The notes under the pieces are model-generated. The model ran no database searches. It was given only the letters and a program-made list of their open reading frames with translations, and was not told the DNA's origin. Made by a program: the position numbers and the translations under genes. DNA of 40,480 bases. It comes from a virus. Below, one piece after another: positions 6,280-11,944 of the stretch. The DNA lies in the IMG/VR virus record IMGVR_UViG_3300034200_000774, positions 1 to 40,480 of that record; one strand, given 5' to 3'. Positions within the stretch are counted from its first letter, which is position 1; each line of letters begins with the position of its first letter.

Positions 6280-6565
6280 GCGTCAGCTATGGATACGCCG
6301 GGTTGAAGCCCGGTGCGGGATTGCGCCCCTTGACTTCAAGATGGCGCGATACATCGAGTTGCTCAACATCAGTAACATGCAGGACTTACGCTGGTCGTTC
6401 ACGACATCCAAGAACGTGTATGGCATAGGTGCTGGTACGATAAACAAGTTGAAGGCGCTCGCTGGCGTGCCGGTGCCGCTGGTGAAGACATCATGGAAAC
6501 GGGAGGCGCTGCGGCTGTATGCGCTTCTCGACGCAGCAGGAGTAGAGTATATTAAACAACGATGA
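6272..6565 (+). CDS. Hypothetical protein with helix-hairpin-helix-like segment
   Basis: A 97-residue basic protein. The segment VYGIGAGTINKLKALAG resembles a helix-hairpin-helix DNA-backbone-binding motif, and many Lys/Arg residues flank it. A DNA-binding accessory role is a guess. The start is placed at MNKRQLW within the AATGAATAA overlap with the kinase gene. The stop overlaps the next start (ATGA). Confidence 0.5.
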   Translation: MNKRQLWIRRVEARCGIAPLDFKMARYIELLNISNMQDLRWSFTTSKNVYGIGAGTINKLKALAGVPVPLVKTSWKREALRLYALLDAAGVEYIKQR

Positions 6566-6765
6566 CACCAGACGAAGAGATTTACTGGATTGAAGCTGGT
6601 CTTCAATGCGACGGCGTTGAGCTAGACGACTGGACAAAGGATGCAATCATCCGCTATGGGCGAATGCTGACCGATCGGTTCATAGAAGACATCTATGACT
6701 TGCGTCTTGAGAACAGCGCACAGGCAGCGATCATTGAGCAGCTTAAGAATGAAATACAAAAATGA
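6562..6765 (+). CDS. Small acidic hypothetical protein
   Basis: A 67-residue acidic, helical protein (MTPDEEIYWIEAGLQCDG... ending IIEQLKNEIQK) with a C-terminal coiled-coil tendency. It is joined to both neighbours by ATGA overlaps. Family not recognised. Confidence 0.5.
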   Translation: MTPDEEIYWIEAGLQCDGVELDDWTKDAIIRYGRMLTDRFIEDIYDLRLENSAQAAIIEQLKNEIQK

Positions 6766-7007
6766 CACCAGAACACGCTATCGCTACAGAGATGCTCCTG
6801 CTACAGGCCGAGGAGGAGATTTCAAGATTGAAATCCGAAATTCAAATTTTGAAAAAGGAACGTGAAATTGAAGCTGACATCCAGCTTCGCATCGCGCTTA
6901 AGGCGGATCACTACTACATGCAGCTTCAGGCTATCAAGGAGTCAGCTTTCGGTGAGATACACGGCATCACGGCTGAGGATCTGTCGTTTATGAGCGAACG
7001 AGAATGA
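6762..7007 (+). CDS. Coiled-coil protein containing an AT-rich repeat block
   Basis: An 81-residue coiled-coil protein (EMLLLQAEEEISRLKSEI). Bases ~6819-6855 within it carry a short block of the same AT-rich repeat seen at 7615-7745 and 8640-8760, including AAATCCGAAATT. The heptad region therefore may have been built or modified by that repeat. Coupled by ATGA at both ends. Function unknown. Confidence 0.5.
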   Translation: MTPEHAIATEMLLLQAEEEISRLKSEIQILKKEREIEADIQLRIALKADHYYMQLQAIKESAFGEIHGITAEDLSFMSERE

Positions 7008-7588
7008 GCGACAACCCCAAGCGCAAGAAGCGCAACGCAGTCTATCGGTCACCAGAGTCCCGTGCTAGGCAACTAGCCGGGCTTTCTGGCGTGAAGATAG
7101 AGAAGCATGTGCCAGGCGTAGTCATGGAGAAGGTGAACGGACAGGGCGCCTTGGCCGGCATTCCGCCTGAGATACAGAAGAAGGTGCTGGATCTGTTTAT
7201 CACAGGGCAACACAGCCGTGCGATAGCCATGCAGCTCGGGATCAGCGAGCGGAGCGTGGACGAGATCAAGGTATCGGCACTGGACATGGACAGCCAGTTC
7301 CGCAATGCGTACTTCAACACGAATTTGAAGGCGAAACTACAGTCGGTGATCGACGGCGCTGCTCAGCGTGTCATGGAGCTAATGCCCGAGATGAGCGCCA
7401 AGGACGCCGTGCTGGCCCTGGGAATCACACTGGACAAGTATGCTAACCTAGAGAAGAACAAGGTGCCGGATCAGCTGCACCAGCATGTGCATCTGCACAC
7501 GAACAACGACATCTCTGCCGCTTTCATGGCGGCCCTTAAGCCGCCGAAAGCCCAAGACGATCATGTTGGAACGATTGAAAACGAGTGA
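7004..7588 (+). CDS. terS: Helix-turn-helix protein, probable small terminase subunit
   Basis: A 194-residue protein. Residues ~53-90 hold a clear helix-turn-helix: IPPEIQKKVLDLFITGQHSR, then AIAMQLGISERSVDEIK. This is followed by a helical region (AAQRVMELMPEMSAKDAVLAL, then ITLDKYANLEK) of the sort that forms the oligomerisation core of small terminases. The basic N-terminus (NPKRKKRNAVYRS) would contact DNA. TerS recognises phage DNA and feeds it to TerL. It is unusual that TerL lies 4.4 kb away across a leftward gene block. A sequence-specific regulator is the main alternative. Starts in an ATGA overlap. Confidence 0.5.
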   Translation: MSDNPKRKKRNAVYRSPESRARQLAGLSGVKIEKHVPGVVMEKVNGQGALAGIPPEIQKKVLDLFITGQHSRAIAMQLGISERSVDEIKVSALDMDSQFRNAYFNTNLKAKLQSVIDGAAQRVMELMPEMSAKDAVLALGITLDKYANLEKNKVPDQLHQHVHLHTNNDISAAFMAALKPPKAQDDHVGTIENE

Positions 7589-7880
7589 TGCGATGGCCGG
7601 GCTACCTTGTAAATCAGACATTGAACTTCTAAATTTCAAGGTGGACTTCAAAAATCAAATTTTAAATTCCAAATCCGAAATTGAAAATCAAATTTCAAAT
7701 TTCAAAATCAAATCTCAAATTCAAAATTCAAATTTGGTTTTACCGAACGGGATTGACCTGGCCAATGAGGTACACGACCTGCGCGATCTTACCGATCGGT
7801 ATTGGCGCATCATCCAAGCGCAGCACGTCAGGATAGCACGCTTGCAAAGCGAACTATGTGCCCAGATTGCGAGACGCTAG
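7563..7880 (+). CDS. Hypothetical protein whose centre is built from AT-rich repeats
   Basis: A 105-residue ORF (or 95 from ATG 7593, just after the previous stop). The middle third is translated from the repeat array at 7615-7745 and is a low-complexity run of N, Q, K, I, S and F. The C-terminal third is ordinary helical sequence (NEVHDLRDLTDRYWRIIQAQ). The repeat array appears to have expanded within, or inserted into, a small coiled-coil gene while keeping the frame open. Function unknown. Confidence 0.4.
   Translation: MLERLKTSDAMAGLPCKSDIELLNFKVDFKNQILNSKSEIENQISNFKIKSQIQNSNLVLPNGIDLANEVHDLRDLTDRYWRIIQAQHVRIARLQSELCAQIARR
7615..7745. repeat. AT-rich direct-repeat array (ATTTCAAAATCAAA family), copy 1
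   Basis: About 130 bases made almost only of overlapping variants of AAATTTCAAAATC, in sharp contrast to the GC-balanced flanks. The exact 14-mer ATTTCAAAATCAAA lies at 7699-7712 and recurs at 8683 and 8709. The array lies within a coding frame. Candidate roles are origin iterons, partition/packaging sites, or a host-derived dispersed repeat. Confidence 0.75.
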
Positions 7881-8038
7881 AAAATGAAACGGAGTTTTAT
7901 GCGCAGGAAGCTGCGAAGTGGAAGCGGATGTATGTGCTAGTGCATAGGCGTGAGCGGATGTTGGCGCGCCAGCTCGCTACGCTGCTAGAGAGCCTGCGCA
8001 GGGTAGCGCGAGAGGTGCGTGGAGTGGGGCGGAATTAA
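7856..8038 (+). CDS. Small arginine-rich protein with N-terminal CPDC
   Basis: A 60-residue protein starting MCPDCETLENETEFYAQEAA and continuing as a long basic helix (RRERMLARQLATLLESLRR). It is the last gene of the rightward early block. Its TAA is formed from the same TTAA that provides the stop of the convergent leftward gene. It overlaps the previous ORF by 25 bp. Function unknown. Confidence 0.45.
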   Translation: MCPDCETLENETEFYAQEAAKWKRMYVLVHRRERMLARQLATLLESLRRVAREVRGVGRN

Positions 8039-8235
8039 CCCCGTCGAATTTGACGGGATTGAGGGATTAGTGTCGCGCGGAATTCCATGTTTGTGCATTG
8101 GCCCCAAGGGCCTCCGCAGCGATCAAAGGCAAGTTCTTCAGCGTGCTCATGATCATAGGCGGTGACATAAATGACCTCAGTGTCGCTTCCGCCGTCTAAG
8201 TAGCGTTGTATGCATTCGACTTTATAGCGTTTCAT
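8035..8235 (-). CDS. Leftward hypothetical protein (MKRYKVECIQRYLDGG)
   Basis: A 66-residue protein with a ferredoxin-like pattern: a basic first strand KRYKVECIQRY, an ACT/Dof-like middle (DTEVIYVTAYDHEHAEELAF) and a basic C-terminus. The ATG at 8235 is preferred over the upstream in-frame ATG at 8271 because it follows an A-rich leader (CCAAACATC). It is the last gene of the leftward block and its stop shares bases with the convergent rightward stop. Confidence 0.5.
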   Translation of the reverse strand: MKRYKVECIQRYLDGGSDTEVIYVTAYDHEHAEELAFDRCGGPWGQCTNMEFRATLIPQSRQIRRG

Positions 8236-8249
8236 GATGTTTGGTTGGG

Positions 8250-8624
8250 TTAGTCCGCGATGGCGCTCCACATTGCATTGAATTCAGCGTCCGACACGCC
8301 ACAAGTGCACCCTATCATCGGATGATATGGCATTGGATGCCCGGAACAATAGGCGCAGAGCGGCGCCGCTTGTACCCGGTCGATCAGTTTAGTAGGCACT
8401 GGCTTGTCAGTATCGACGTAACGCAGGTGCGCCTTGTATTTGTGCCCCCGGGCAGTTTGCAGCGAGCGTCCCCAGCCGCAGTAAGTGGCACGCACTGGGC
8501 GACCGTCCAGGGTGCCGGTGAGACCGTCCCAGCCGTGAACAGCTTTGCGAACGGCGGTGTGCACGTAGGTGACGCCAAAGCGGCGGGTTTCGCGGACGTA
8601 GGGTAGTAGGTTGATGATTGTCAT
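8250..8624 (-). CDS. Leftward hypothetical protein with Cys/His pairs
   Basis: A 124-residue protein starting MTIINLLPYVRETRRFG. The C-terminal third has a possible metal site, CAYCSGHPMPYH..IGCTC. Codon use and tiling with the other leftward genes favour this strand over the antisense frame at 8241-8606. It lies just downstream of the AT-rich array at 8640-8760, which may hold its promoter. Family not recognised. Confidence 0.5.
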   Translation of the reverse strand: MTIINLLPYVRETRRFGVTYVHTAVRKAVHGWDGLTGTLDGRPVRATYCGWGRSLQTARGHKYKAHLRYVDTDKPVPTKLIDRVQAAPLCAYCSGHPMPYHPMIGCTCGVSDAEFNAMWSAIAD

Positions 8625-8639
8625 ATGTGTTTTTGGTTT

Positions 8640-8760
8640 TGGTTTTGCTTATCTGAAATCAAATTTGCTTTTCTGATTCCAGATTTCAAAATCAAAATGG
8701 TATTGGTGATTTCAAAATCAAAATTGGTTTTCTAAAATCAAATTTCAAAAAAGGTTTTTG
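8640..8760. repeat. AT-rich direct-repeat array (ATTTCAAAATCAAA family), copy 2
   Basis: The exact 14-mer ATTTCAAAATCAAA occurs at 8683-8696 and 8709-8722. Looser copies (GAAATCAAATTTG, AAAATCAAATTTCAAAA) surround them, and GGTTTT runs lie at the edges. The array is in non-coding DNA directly upstream of a leftward gene. It shares its unit with the array in the coding region at 7615-7745. Confidence 0.75.
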
Positions 8761-8892
8761 CCTGGGGAAAGCCAAAGCCGAAACGCACCTGGGCGACACG
8801 GAGCCGCCGCCGCTTGGGTGTGCTGGCGCGCAGGGTGGCAAAGGCGCGCGACGGCGCCCGCGGTAGCCGGCTCGGATCCGAGCAAAAGAGAA

Positions 8893-8918
8893 CCCGCTGG
8901 GCGGGAAAACCCAGCGGG
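8893..8918 (-). terminator. Rho-independent terminator for leftward transcript
   Basis: A perfect 9-bp stem, CCCGCTGGG paired with CCCAGCGGG, encloses an 8-base loop. Read leftward, it is followed by TTCTCTTTTGCT, a U-rich tail. It sits 16 bases after the stop of the leftward gene at 8934-9158, where a terminator would be expected. Confidence 0.8.
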
Positions 8919-8933
8919 CCCGAGTGTGGCGGG

Positions 8934-9158
8934 TTAAATCATGCCACGCATGACGTTCCTATAAAGCGCGCGGTTTTCTTCGTGGAGGGCTCGACAGGCG
9001 CGAGCGAATTGGACGCGGAACGATAGGGGTTGCGCTTGCCAATAGGATGGCTTTAAACGGCTGATAGCGTACGTTAGGACATCGCGATGCGAATCAGCGA
9101 CGCTACAGCGTATGACGATGGAATAAAGGGCGGATTTCATGGCTGTAAGATTATGCAT
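8934..9158 (-). CDS. Leftward small helical hypothetical protein
   Basis: A 74-residue basic protein (MHNLTAMKSALYSIVIRCSV) with helices and a VQFARACRALHEENRALYR segment. The start ATG overlaps the stop of the gene upstream (ATGCATAA read leftward), which supports the start at 9158 and translational coupling. A terminator follows directly. Function unknown. Confidence 0.5.
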   Translation of the reverse strand: MHNLTAMKSALYSIVIRCSVADSHRDVLTYAISRLKPSYWQAQPLSFRVQFARACRALHEENRALYRNVMRGMI

Positions 9159-9951
9159 TAACGACGAACCCGGATGTAGAGCGCTTTGCTTTGCCTTTGG
9201 CGGTTAATCCTACTACGCAACCCTTCGGATCCAAAAAACGCAGGTCGGATTCATCTCCGACGATAACCCGTTTTCCTAGGTATCGCTTCGGAAGTGTTTT
9301 CCGAAACACAACCGCCACGTTGCCGCGGGCCTCTAAAACCCGCTTGCAATCGGCTTCGTTGGTTTCGGAGCGTGAAAAGACTAGGCGGTAGTTTTTAGGG
9401 TGTTTCCCGGCCGCATTATCAAGCGCACGCTTCGGGTTCTTTGTGTAATCATAGAACGCAACCCGCGGGAAAAGTTCCATTAAGTTAAGGTTATTCAACC
9501 TCAGCTTTTCCCAAGCGATGTCACTGGTCCCGTTTAGACGTACCACCGGCCGCAACCCGAGCTTAAGCGCTTTCAGCTGTAGAGCGTAGACATCAAGCGC
9601 CAGGTTGCAAAGGAAGGTTGCGTTTGCTTTGAAGAATAAAGCGGTTTTAGCGCGCCTTGCCTTTTGAACCGAGTTGAAAGCGCCGCGGCCGGCTGAGTTA
9701 AGGCAATCGGCTGAGCAACCCGGTGAAGCAAAGGGACATACGTTCCCGAAGCCACCCAGATCCAAGGGGGAAAGGTAGAGAATCCCGGTAAGGAAGCCGA
9801 AAGATTCGCCTTTCACGGTTTTAGCGTCGTTGCTAATACCAAGCAATTCACGGCGCTGAAAGCCGTTTGGCAAGGTTAACCCTAGTAGGTGCGCAGTACG
9901 ATAGAAACCGCGGCCGATAGTGTGGAGGCAGTGTTTAGCTGGTGCGTTCAT
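9151..9951 (-). CDS. GP88/DUF7227-like phage protein
   Basis: A 266-residue protein. Several stretches match a phage family of unknown function (GP88/DUF7227-type): AKTVKGESFGFLTGILYLSP, then VCPFASPGCSADCLNSAGRG with three spaced Cys, FNSVQKARRAKTALFF, and VVRLNGTSDIAWEKL. The CP-x5-C-x3-C cluster could bind metal. The family is common in phage early/accessory regions. The start is placed at MNAPAKHCLHTIG (9951), where homology begins. An in-frame ATG at 10017 would add 22 low-complexity residues and overlap the upstream gene. It is the largest gene of the leftward block. Confidence 0.7.
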   Translation of the reverse strand: MNAPAKHCLHTIGRGFYRTAHLLGLTLPNGFQRRELLGISNDAKTVKGESFGFLTGILYLSPLDLGGFGNVCPFASPGCSADCLNSAGRGAFNSVQKARRAKTALFFKANATFLCNLALDVYALQLKALKLGLRPVVRLNGTSDIAWEKLRLNNLNLMELFPRVAFYDYTKNPKRALDNAAGKHPKNYRLVFSRSETNEADCKRVLEARGNVAVVFRKTLPKRYLGKRVIVGDESDLRFLDPKGCVVGLTAKGKAKRSTSGFVVNA

Positions 9952-9988
9952 AAGTATGTTTTTTTGTAGTGTGTTAGGTTGCTGAGTT

Positions 9989-10132
9989 TTACTTGCGGTT
10001 TGCTTTGCGGTAGTCAAAATATACTGAGAGCCAAAGGGATGCGGTTATGATTGCGCAGCCTCCCATCAAAAGGAAAAGGCACAATCTGGTGTAAGCCGCG
10101 TATTCTAAGGCATTCATGTCGCTAGGATTCAT
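9989..10132 (-). CDS. Leftward 47-residue membrane protein
   Basis: It starts MNPSDMNALEYAAYTRL and contains one transmembrane helix, LCLFLLMGGCAIITASLWLS, followed by a basic tail DYRKANRK. It is the first gene of the leftward transcript. The ATG at 10132 is preferred to upstream in-frame ATG 10183, which would sit in likely leader DNA. Function unknown. Confidence 0.45.
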   Translation of the reverse strand: MNPSDMNALEYAAYTRLCLFLLMGGCAIITASLWLSVYFDYRKANRK

Positions 10133-10282
10133 GTTTGTAGGTTGGTTAAGGTTGTACTGACGTGAGCAAACATAGCGATGCACGATACGATGGCAACAAA
10201 AAAGTGACGATGAGTGAAGAAAAGTGATGTGCCTGGATGTGCGTGCTGTTCGGTGGATGCACGAGTGACGCGGGTGTGGTAC

Positions 10283-10325
10283 GTGCGGCGGAGTGCGTGC
10301 GAGAGCGGAGTGCGTGCGGCGGAGT
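10283..10325. repeat. GC-rich tandem repeat in control region
   Basis: CGGAGTGCGTGCG occurs at 10289-10301 and 10306-10318 (period 17), and GTGCGGCGGAGT at 10283-10294 and 10314-10325. The copies overlap and form an interleaved direct repeat just left of the inverted repeat. Iteron-like spacing makes protein binding plausible. Confidence 0.7.
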
Positions 10326-10331
10326 CGGTGG

Positions 10332-10360
10332 GAATACCCTAGTGCTGTGGTAGGGTATTC
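10332..10360. promoter_or_regulatory. Perfect 10-bp inverted repeat, candidate operator
   Basis: GAATACCCTA (10332-10341) and TAGGGTATTC (10351-10360) are exact reverse complements separated by nine bases. No T-run follows on either strand, so it is not a typical terminator. Its location between divergent transcripts suggests an operator, origin hairpin or nicking site. Confidence 0.65.
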
Positions 10361-10606
10361 GATTCGTTACCGCCCCCGCATGACATAGCATGACCGCGCG
10401 CCCGCGCCCGACCCGCTCGGCACACGCTGCGCAGCCTGTTCGGCCCGTCAAAAGCGACCTCGCCGAGCACCAAAGCGGCGCATTCGGCACGTCACGTTTA
10501 AGCCACCCTTGCAAGCTGTTGCGGTTGAGTAGGTTGGGTATAACGATGCACAATGTAAGTCATATGGAGTGGCGATTCTACAGAGTAAAACCGGCGATAG
10601 GGGGGG

Positions 10607-10669
10607 GAGGGGGTTCGACCTGTTATTACGACGGCGACGGCGACGCATAAGCCCCCTCAGACTTTTTTT
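10607..10669 (+). terminator. Weak candidate terminator with G-tract stem
   Basis: GAGGGGG (10607-10613) can pair with CCCCCTC (10652-10658), closing a long 38-base loop, and seven Ts follow at 10663-10669. The long loop makes it weak. The G-tract could alternatively form a quadruplex. Confidence 0.3.
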
Positions 10670-10870
10670 CGCCAACTGGCCCCCTTCGCACTTGCCCTAC
10701 ACCTGTAGCTTGGCCTAGCCTGCGTGTGGCAGCGTGTGTACATGCTGTGCCGCTGGGAGCAAATAGACGTGTTTCTGTGGGGGTACACGTCGAGCGGGCG
10801 CCCGGTTAGCTGGCCCGTGTTGGGCGTAAGCTTGCGCTGCCGCTTCTTTTCCTGTACCGTCGCTAGTACT

Positions 10871-11272
10871 ATGACCAAGTACACACTAAGCGAAAAGACT
10901 GTTAAGGCGCATCTAGGGAGCGCGTATCGACCATTGTCGTACAAGCTGGATGAGGACTACATCGAGCGTAAAGCCTTCAGGGGCATTCGCCGTATCTATC
11001 GTAGCAACCTGCTTGATGGGACGCTACCGAGTGAAGTGGCCGAGCAGCCGGTTGAGCAGCCTACGCCGGTGACACAAGAGTCACCTGTTACGGAACCTCG
11101 TTACATCCCGATACATAACGAGTCTATGGAGCAGAGGATCGTGTACTTGTACCCCAACAAGCGTTGGGTACGCACAGACGTCGAGGATATGGTGTTTGTC
11201 GGTATGAAGGGCGTCAACTTTCGTCAGGGTCAACGTATTTGGGTTAAGAACAAGACGCTATGCATAAGATGA
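10871..11272 (+). CDS. Hypothetical protein at head of late block
   Basis: A 133-residue basic protein starting MTKYTLSEKTVKAHLGSAYR. A Pro/Glu/Val-rich linker (EQPVEQPTPVTQESPVTEP) joins two folded-looking parts. The C-terminal part is beta-rich (RIVYLYPNKRWVRTDVEDMV). The ATG at 10871 is chosen since the upstream in-frame extension is low-quality sequence in the control region. It is the first rightward gene after the divergent region and is coupled by ATGA to the next. Family not recognised. Confidence 0.5.
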   Translation: MTKYTLSEKTVKAHLGSAYRPLSYKLDEDYIERKAFRGIRRIYRSNLLDGTLPSEVAEQPVEQPTPVTQESPVTEPRYIPIHNESMEQRIVYLYPNKRWVRTDVEDMVFVGMKGVNFRQGQRIWVKNKTLCIR

Positions 11273-11463
11273 CGCTTAAGGACAAGTTGGCGGTATATGA
11301 CAAGCTTGAGCAGCTTAAGAGTAAGCTTAAGTCGCTTATGTTCGCGTTAAGCGCAGGTTATGTTCTGCATATCGCGCTTAAGTGGGTGTTAAGCCTGGTG
11401 AACGCGCAAGAGATGCAGCTTAACACGTTTGAGTTGGCTATACTCTGGATTATCTGTTCTTAA
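11269..11463 (+). CDS. Small amphipathic/membrane hypothetical protein
   Basis: A 64-residue protein: MTLKDKLAVYDKLEQLKSKL (amphipathic), then a hydrophobic stretch SLMFALSAGYVLHIALKWVL, then ELAILWIICS at the end. One or two membrane helices are likely. The ATG at 11269 overlaps the previous stop (ATGA). The DNA is rich in CTTAAG hexamers. Function unknown. Confidence 0.45.
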   Translation: MTLKDKLAVYDKLEQLKSKLKSLMFALSAGYVLHIALKWVLSLVNAQEMQLNTFELAILWIICS

Positions 11464-11482
11464 GCTGAGGAGAAGTTCTTAC

Positions 11483-11511
11483 TCACTAGTGATATTCCCC
11501 TTCACTAGTGA
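11483..11511. promoter_or_regulatory. Paired palindromic operators TCACTAGTGA
   Basis: Two identical perfect 10-bp palindromes, at 11483-11492 and 11502-11511, have starts 19 bp apart, close to two helical turns. This is the arrangement of cooperative dimeric repressor/activator sites, and it precedes the late genes. Candidate binders encoded here are the HTH proteins at 662, 7004 and 39770. Confidence 0.6.
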
Positions 11512-11631
11512 TCTTCCCTTACTCTTACTCCGTGTTGCCGTTCGCACTAGGCTTCGCCCAGATGCTCACTCTCGCAGCAAGCTGCTCACCGGAGGAGATA
11601 AACAATCCGGCAAGAAGAGTTGCGAGTGAGC

Positions 11632-11680
11632 ATAGTACCCCCAAGACTCAGCATTACTGCCTATCTTGGGGGAATACTAT
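11632..11680 (+). ncRNA. Long imperfect hairpin in terL leader
   Basis: ATAGTA plus CCCCCAAGA (11632-11646) pairs with TCTTGGGGG plus TACTAT (11664-11680), giving 15 bp interrupted by a two-base AA bulge and closing a 17-base loop. There is no following T-run, so it is not a classical terminator. It could be a processed RNA end, an attenuator, or a protein-binding RNA. Confidence 0.45.
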
Positions 11681-11944
11681 ACAAAAAGGAGATCAACGAT
11701 CCGTATAAGTGTCGTCGTTCGTTTCGCAATTACAGTCATGAGTGATGGCTACCCGTTCGGGAAACTCTTGCCCTTCTCGTAGGCGTGACTGCTAGTACTC
11801 TGCAACTTTGAAGCCGAAGCAGATGTTTAATCCAGCTCGAGAGGGATGGCTGGAACCATTTAGTCGCTCGTGCGTCCGATGTTTCAGGTGGCGCAGAAGG
11901 TACACGGTCGTTATTTGACGACAGAGGGAATATAGAGCATCCTA

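Larger units (their letters stand above)
8625..8933. other. Non-coding gap inside the leftward block
   Basis: This 309-base stretch has three parts. They are the AT-rich repeat array next to the 8624 start, a GC-rich stretch (~8760-8880, with CGCC/CGCG runs), and a strong hairpin terminator at 8893-8918. Because the terminator ends the upstream leftward transcript, genes 8624 and 8235 should have their own promoter in this gap. I cannot point to a convincing -35/-10 pair. The small rightward ORF across 8814-9026 is not supported. Confidence 0.6.
10133..10870. promoter_or_regulatory. Divergent control region between leftward and rightward blocks
   Basis: About 740 bases lie between two diverging gene sets and hold no credible gene. 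The ORFs here are low-complexity or antisense. Contents from left to right are: a GC-rich tandem repeat (10283-10325), a perfect 10-bp inverted repeat (10332-10360), GC-rich sequence, a G-rich tract (10600-10613), a CGACGG triplet repeat, and a CCCCCTC element followed by seven Ts. It must contain the promoters for both directions. It is also a reasonable place for an origin. No confident -35/-10 pair was found, though TATAAC lies at 10539-10544. Confidence 0.6.
11464..11944. other. Structured leader region upstream of terL
   Basis: This 481-base stretch has no convincing gene. It holds two copies of the palindrome TCACTAGTGA, a GCAGC/GCTGC mini-hairpin near 11576, a long imperfect hairpin at 11632-11680, a TAGGCGTGAC decamer (from ~11780) shared with the region after the capsid gene, and a TCCAGC/GCTGGA hairpin at 11831-11854. 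It probably carries the late promoter/operators and an untranslated leader or small RNA for the terL transcript. Confidence 0.5.

Noticed and set aside
8040-8057. CCCGTC/GACGGG hairpin as terminator at the convergent point
   Set aside because: A 6-bp stem within the leftward coding sequence, with no T-run on either strand.
8241-8606. Rightward 121-residue ORF opposite the leftward gene
   Set aside because: The leftward frame at 8250-8624 has better composition and tiles with the other leftward genes.
10146-10553. 135-residue leftward ORF across the control region
   Set aside because: Low-complexity, basic and His/Ser/Thr-rich translation of repeat DNA; no coupling to neighbours.
10600-10640. 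tRNA-like T-loop (GGTTCGACC)
   Set aside because: The flanks do not form a 5-bp T-stem and no acceptor or anticodon arm can be drawn around it.
11508-11708. Small ORF resembling a lipoprotein (LAASC)
   Set aside because: GTG start, no basic N-terminus, non-canonical lipobox, and the rest overlaps the strong hairpin at 11632-11680; more likely leader DNA.
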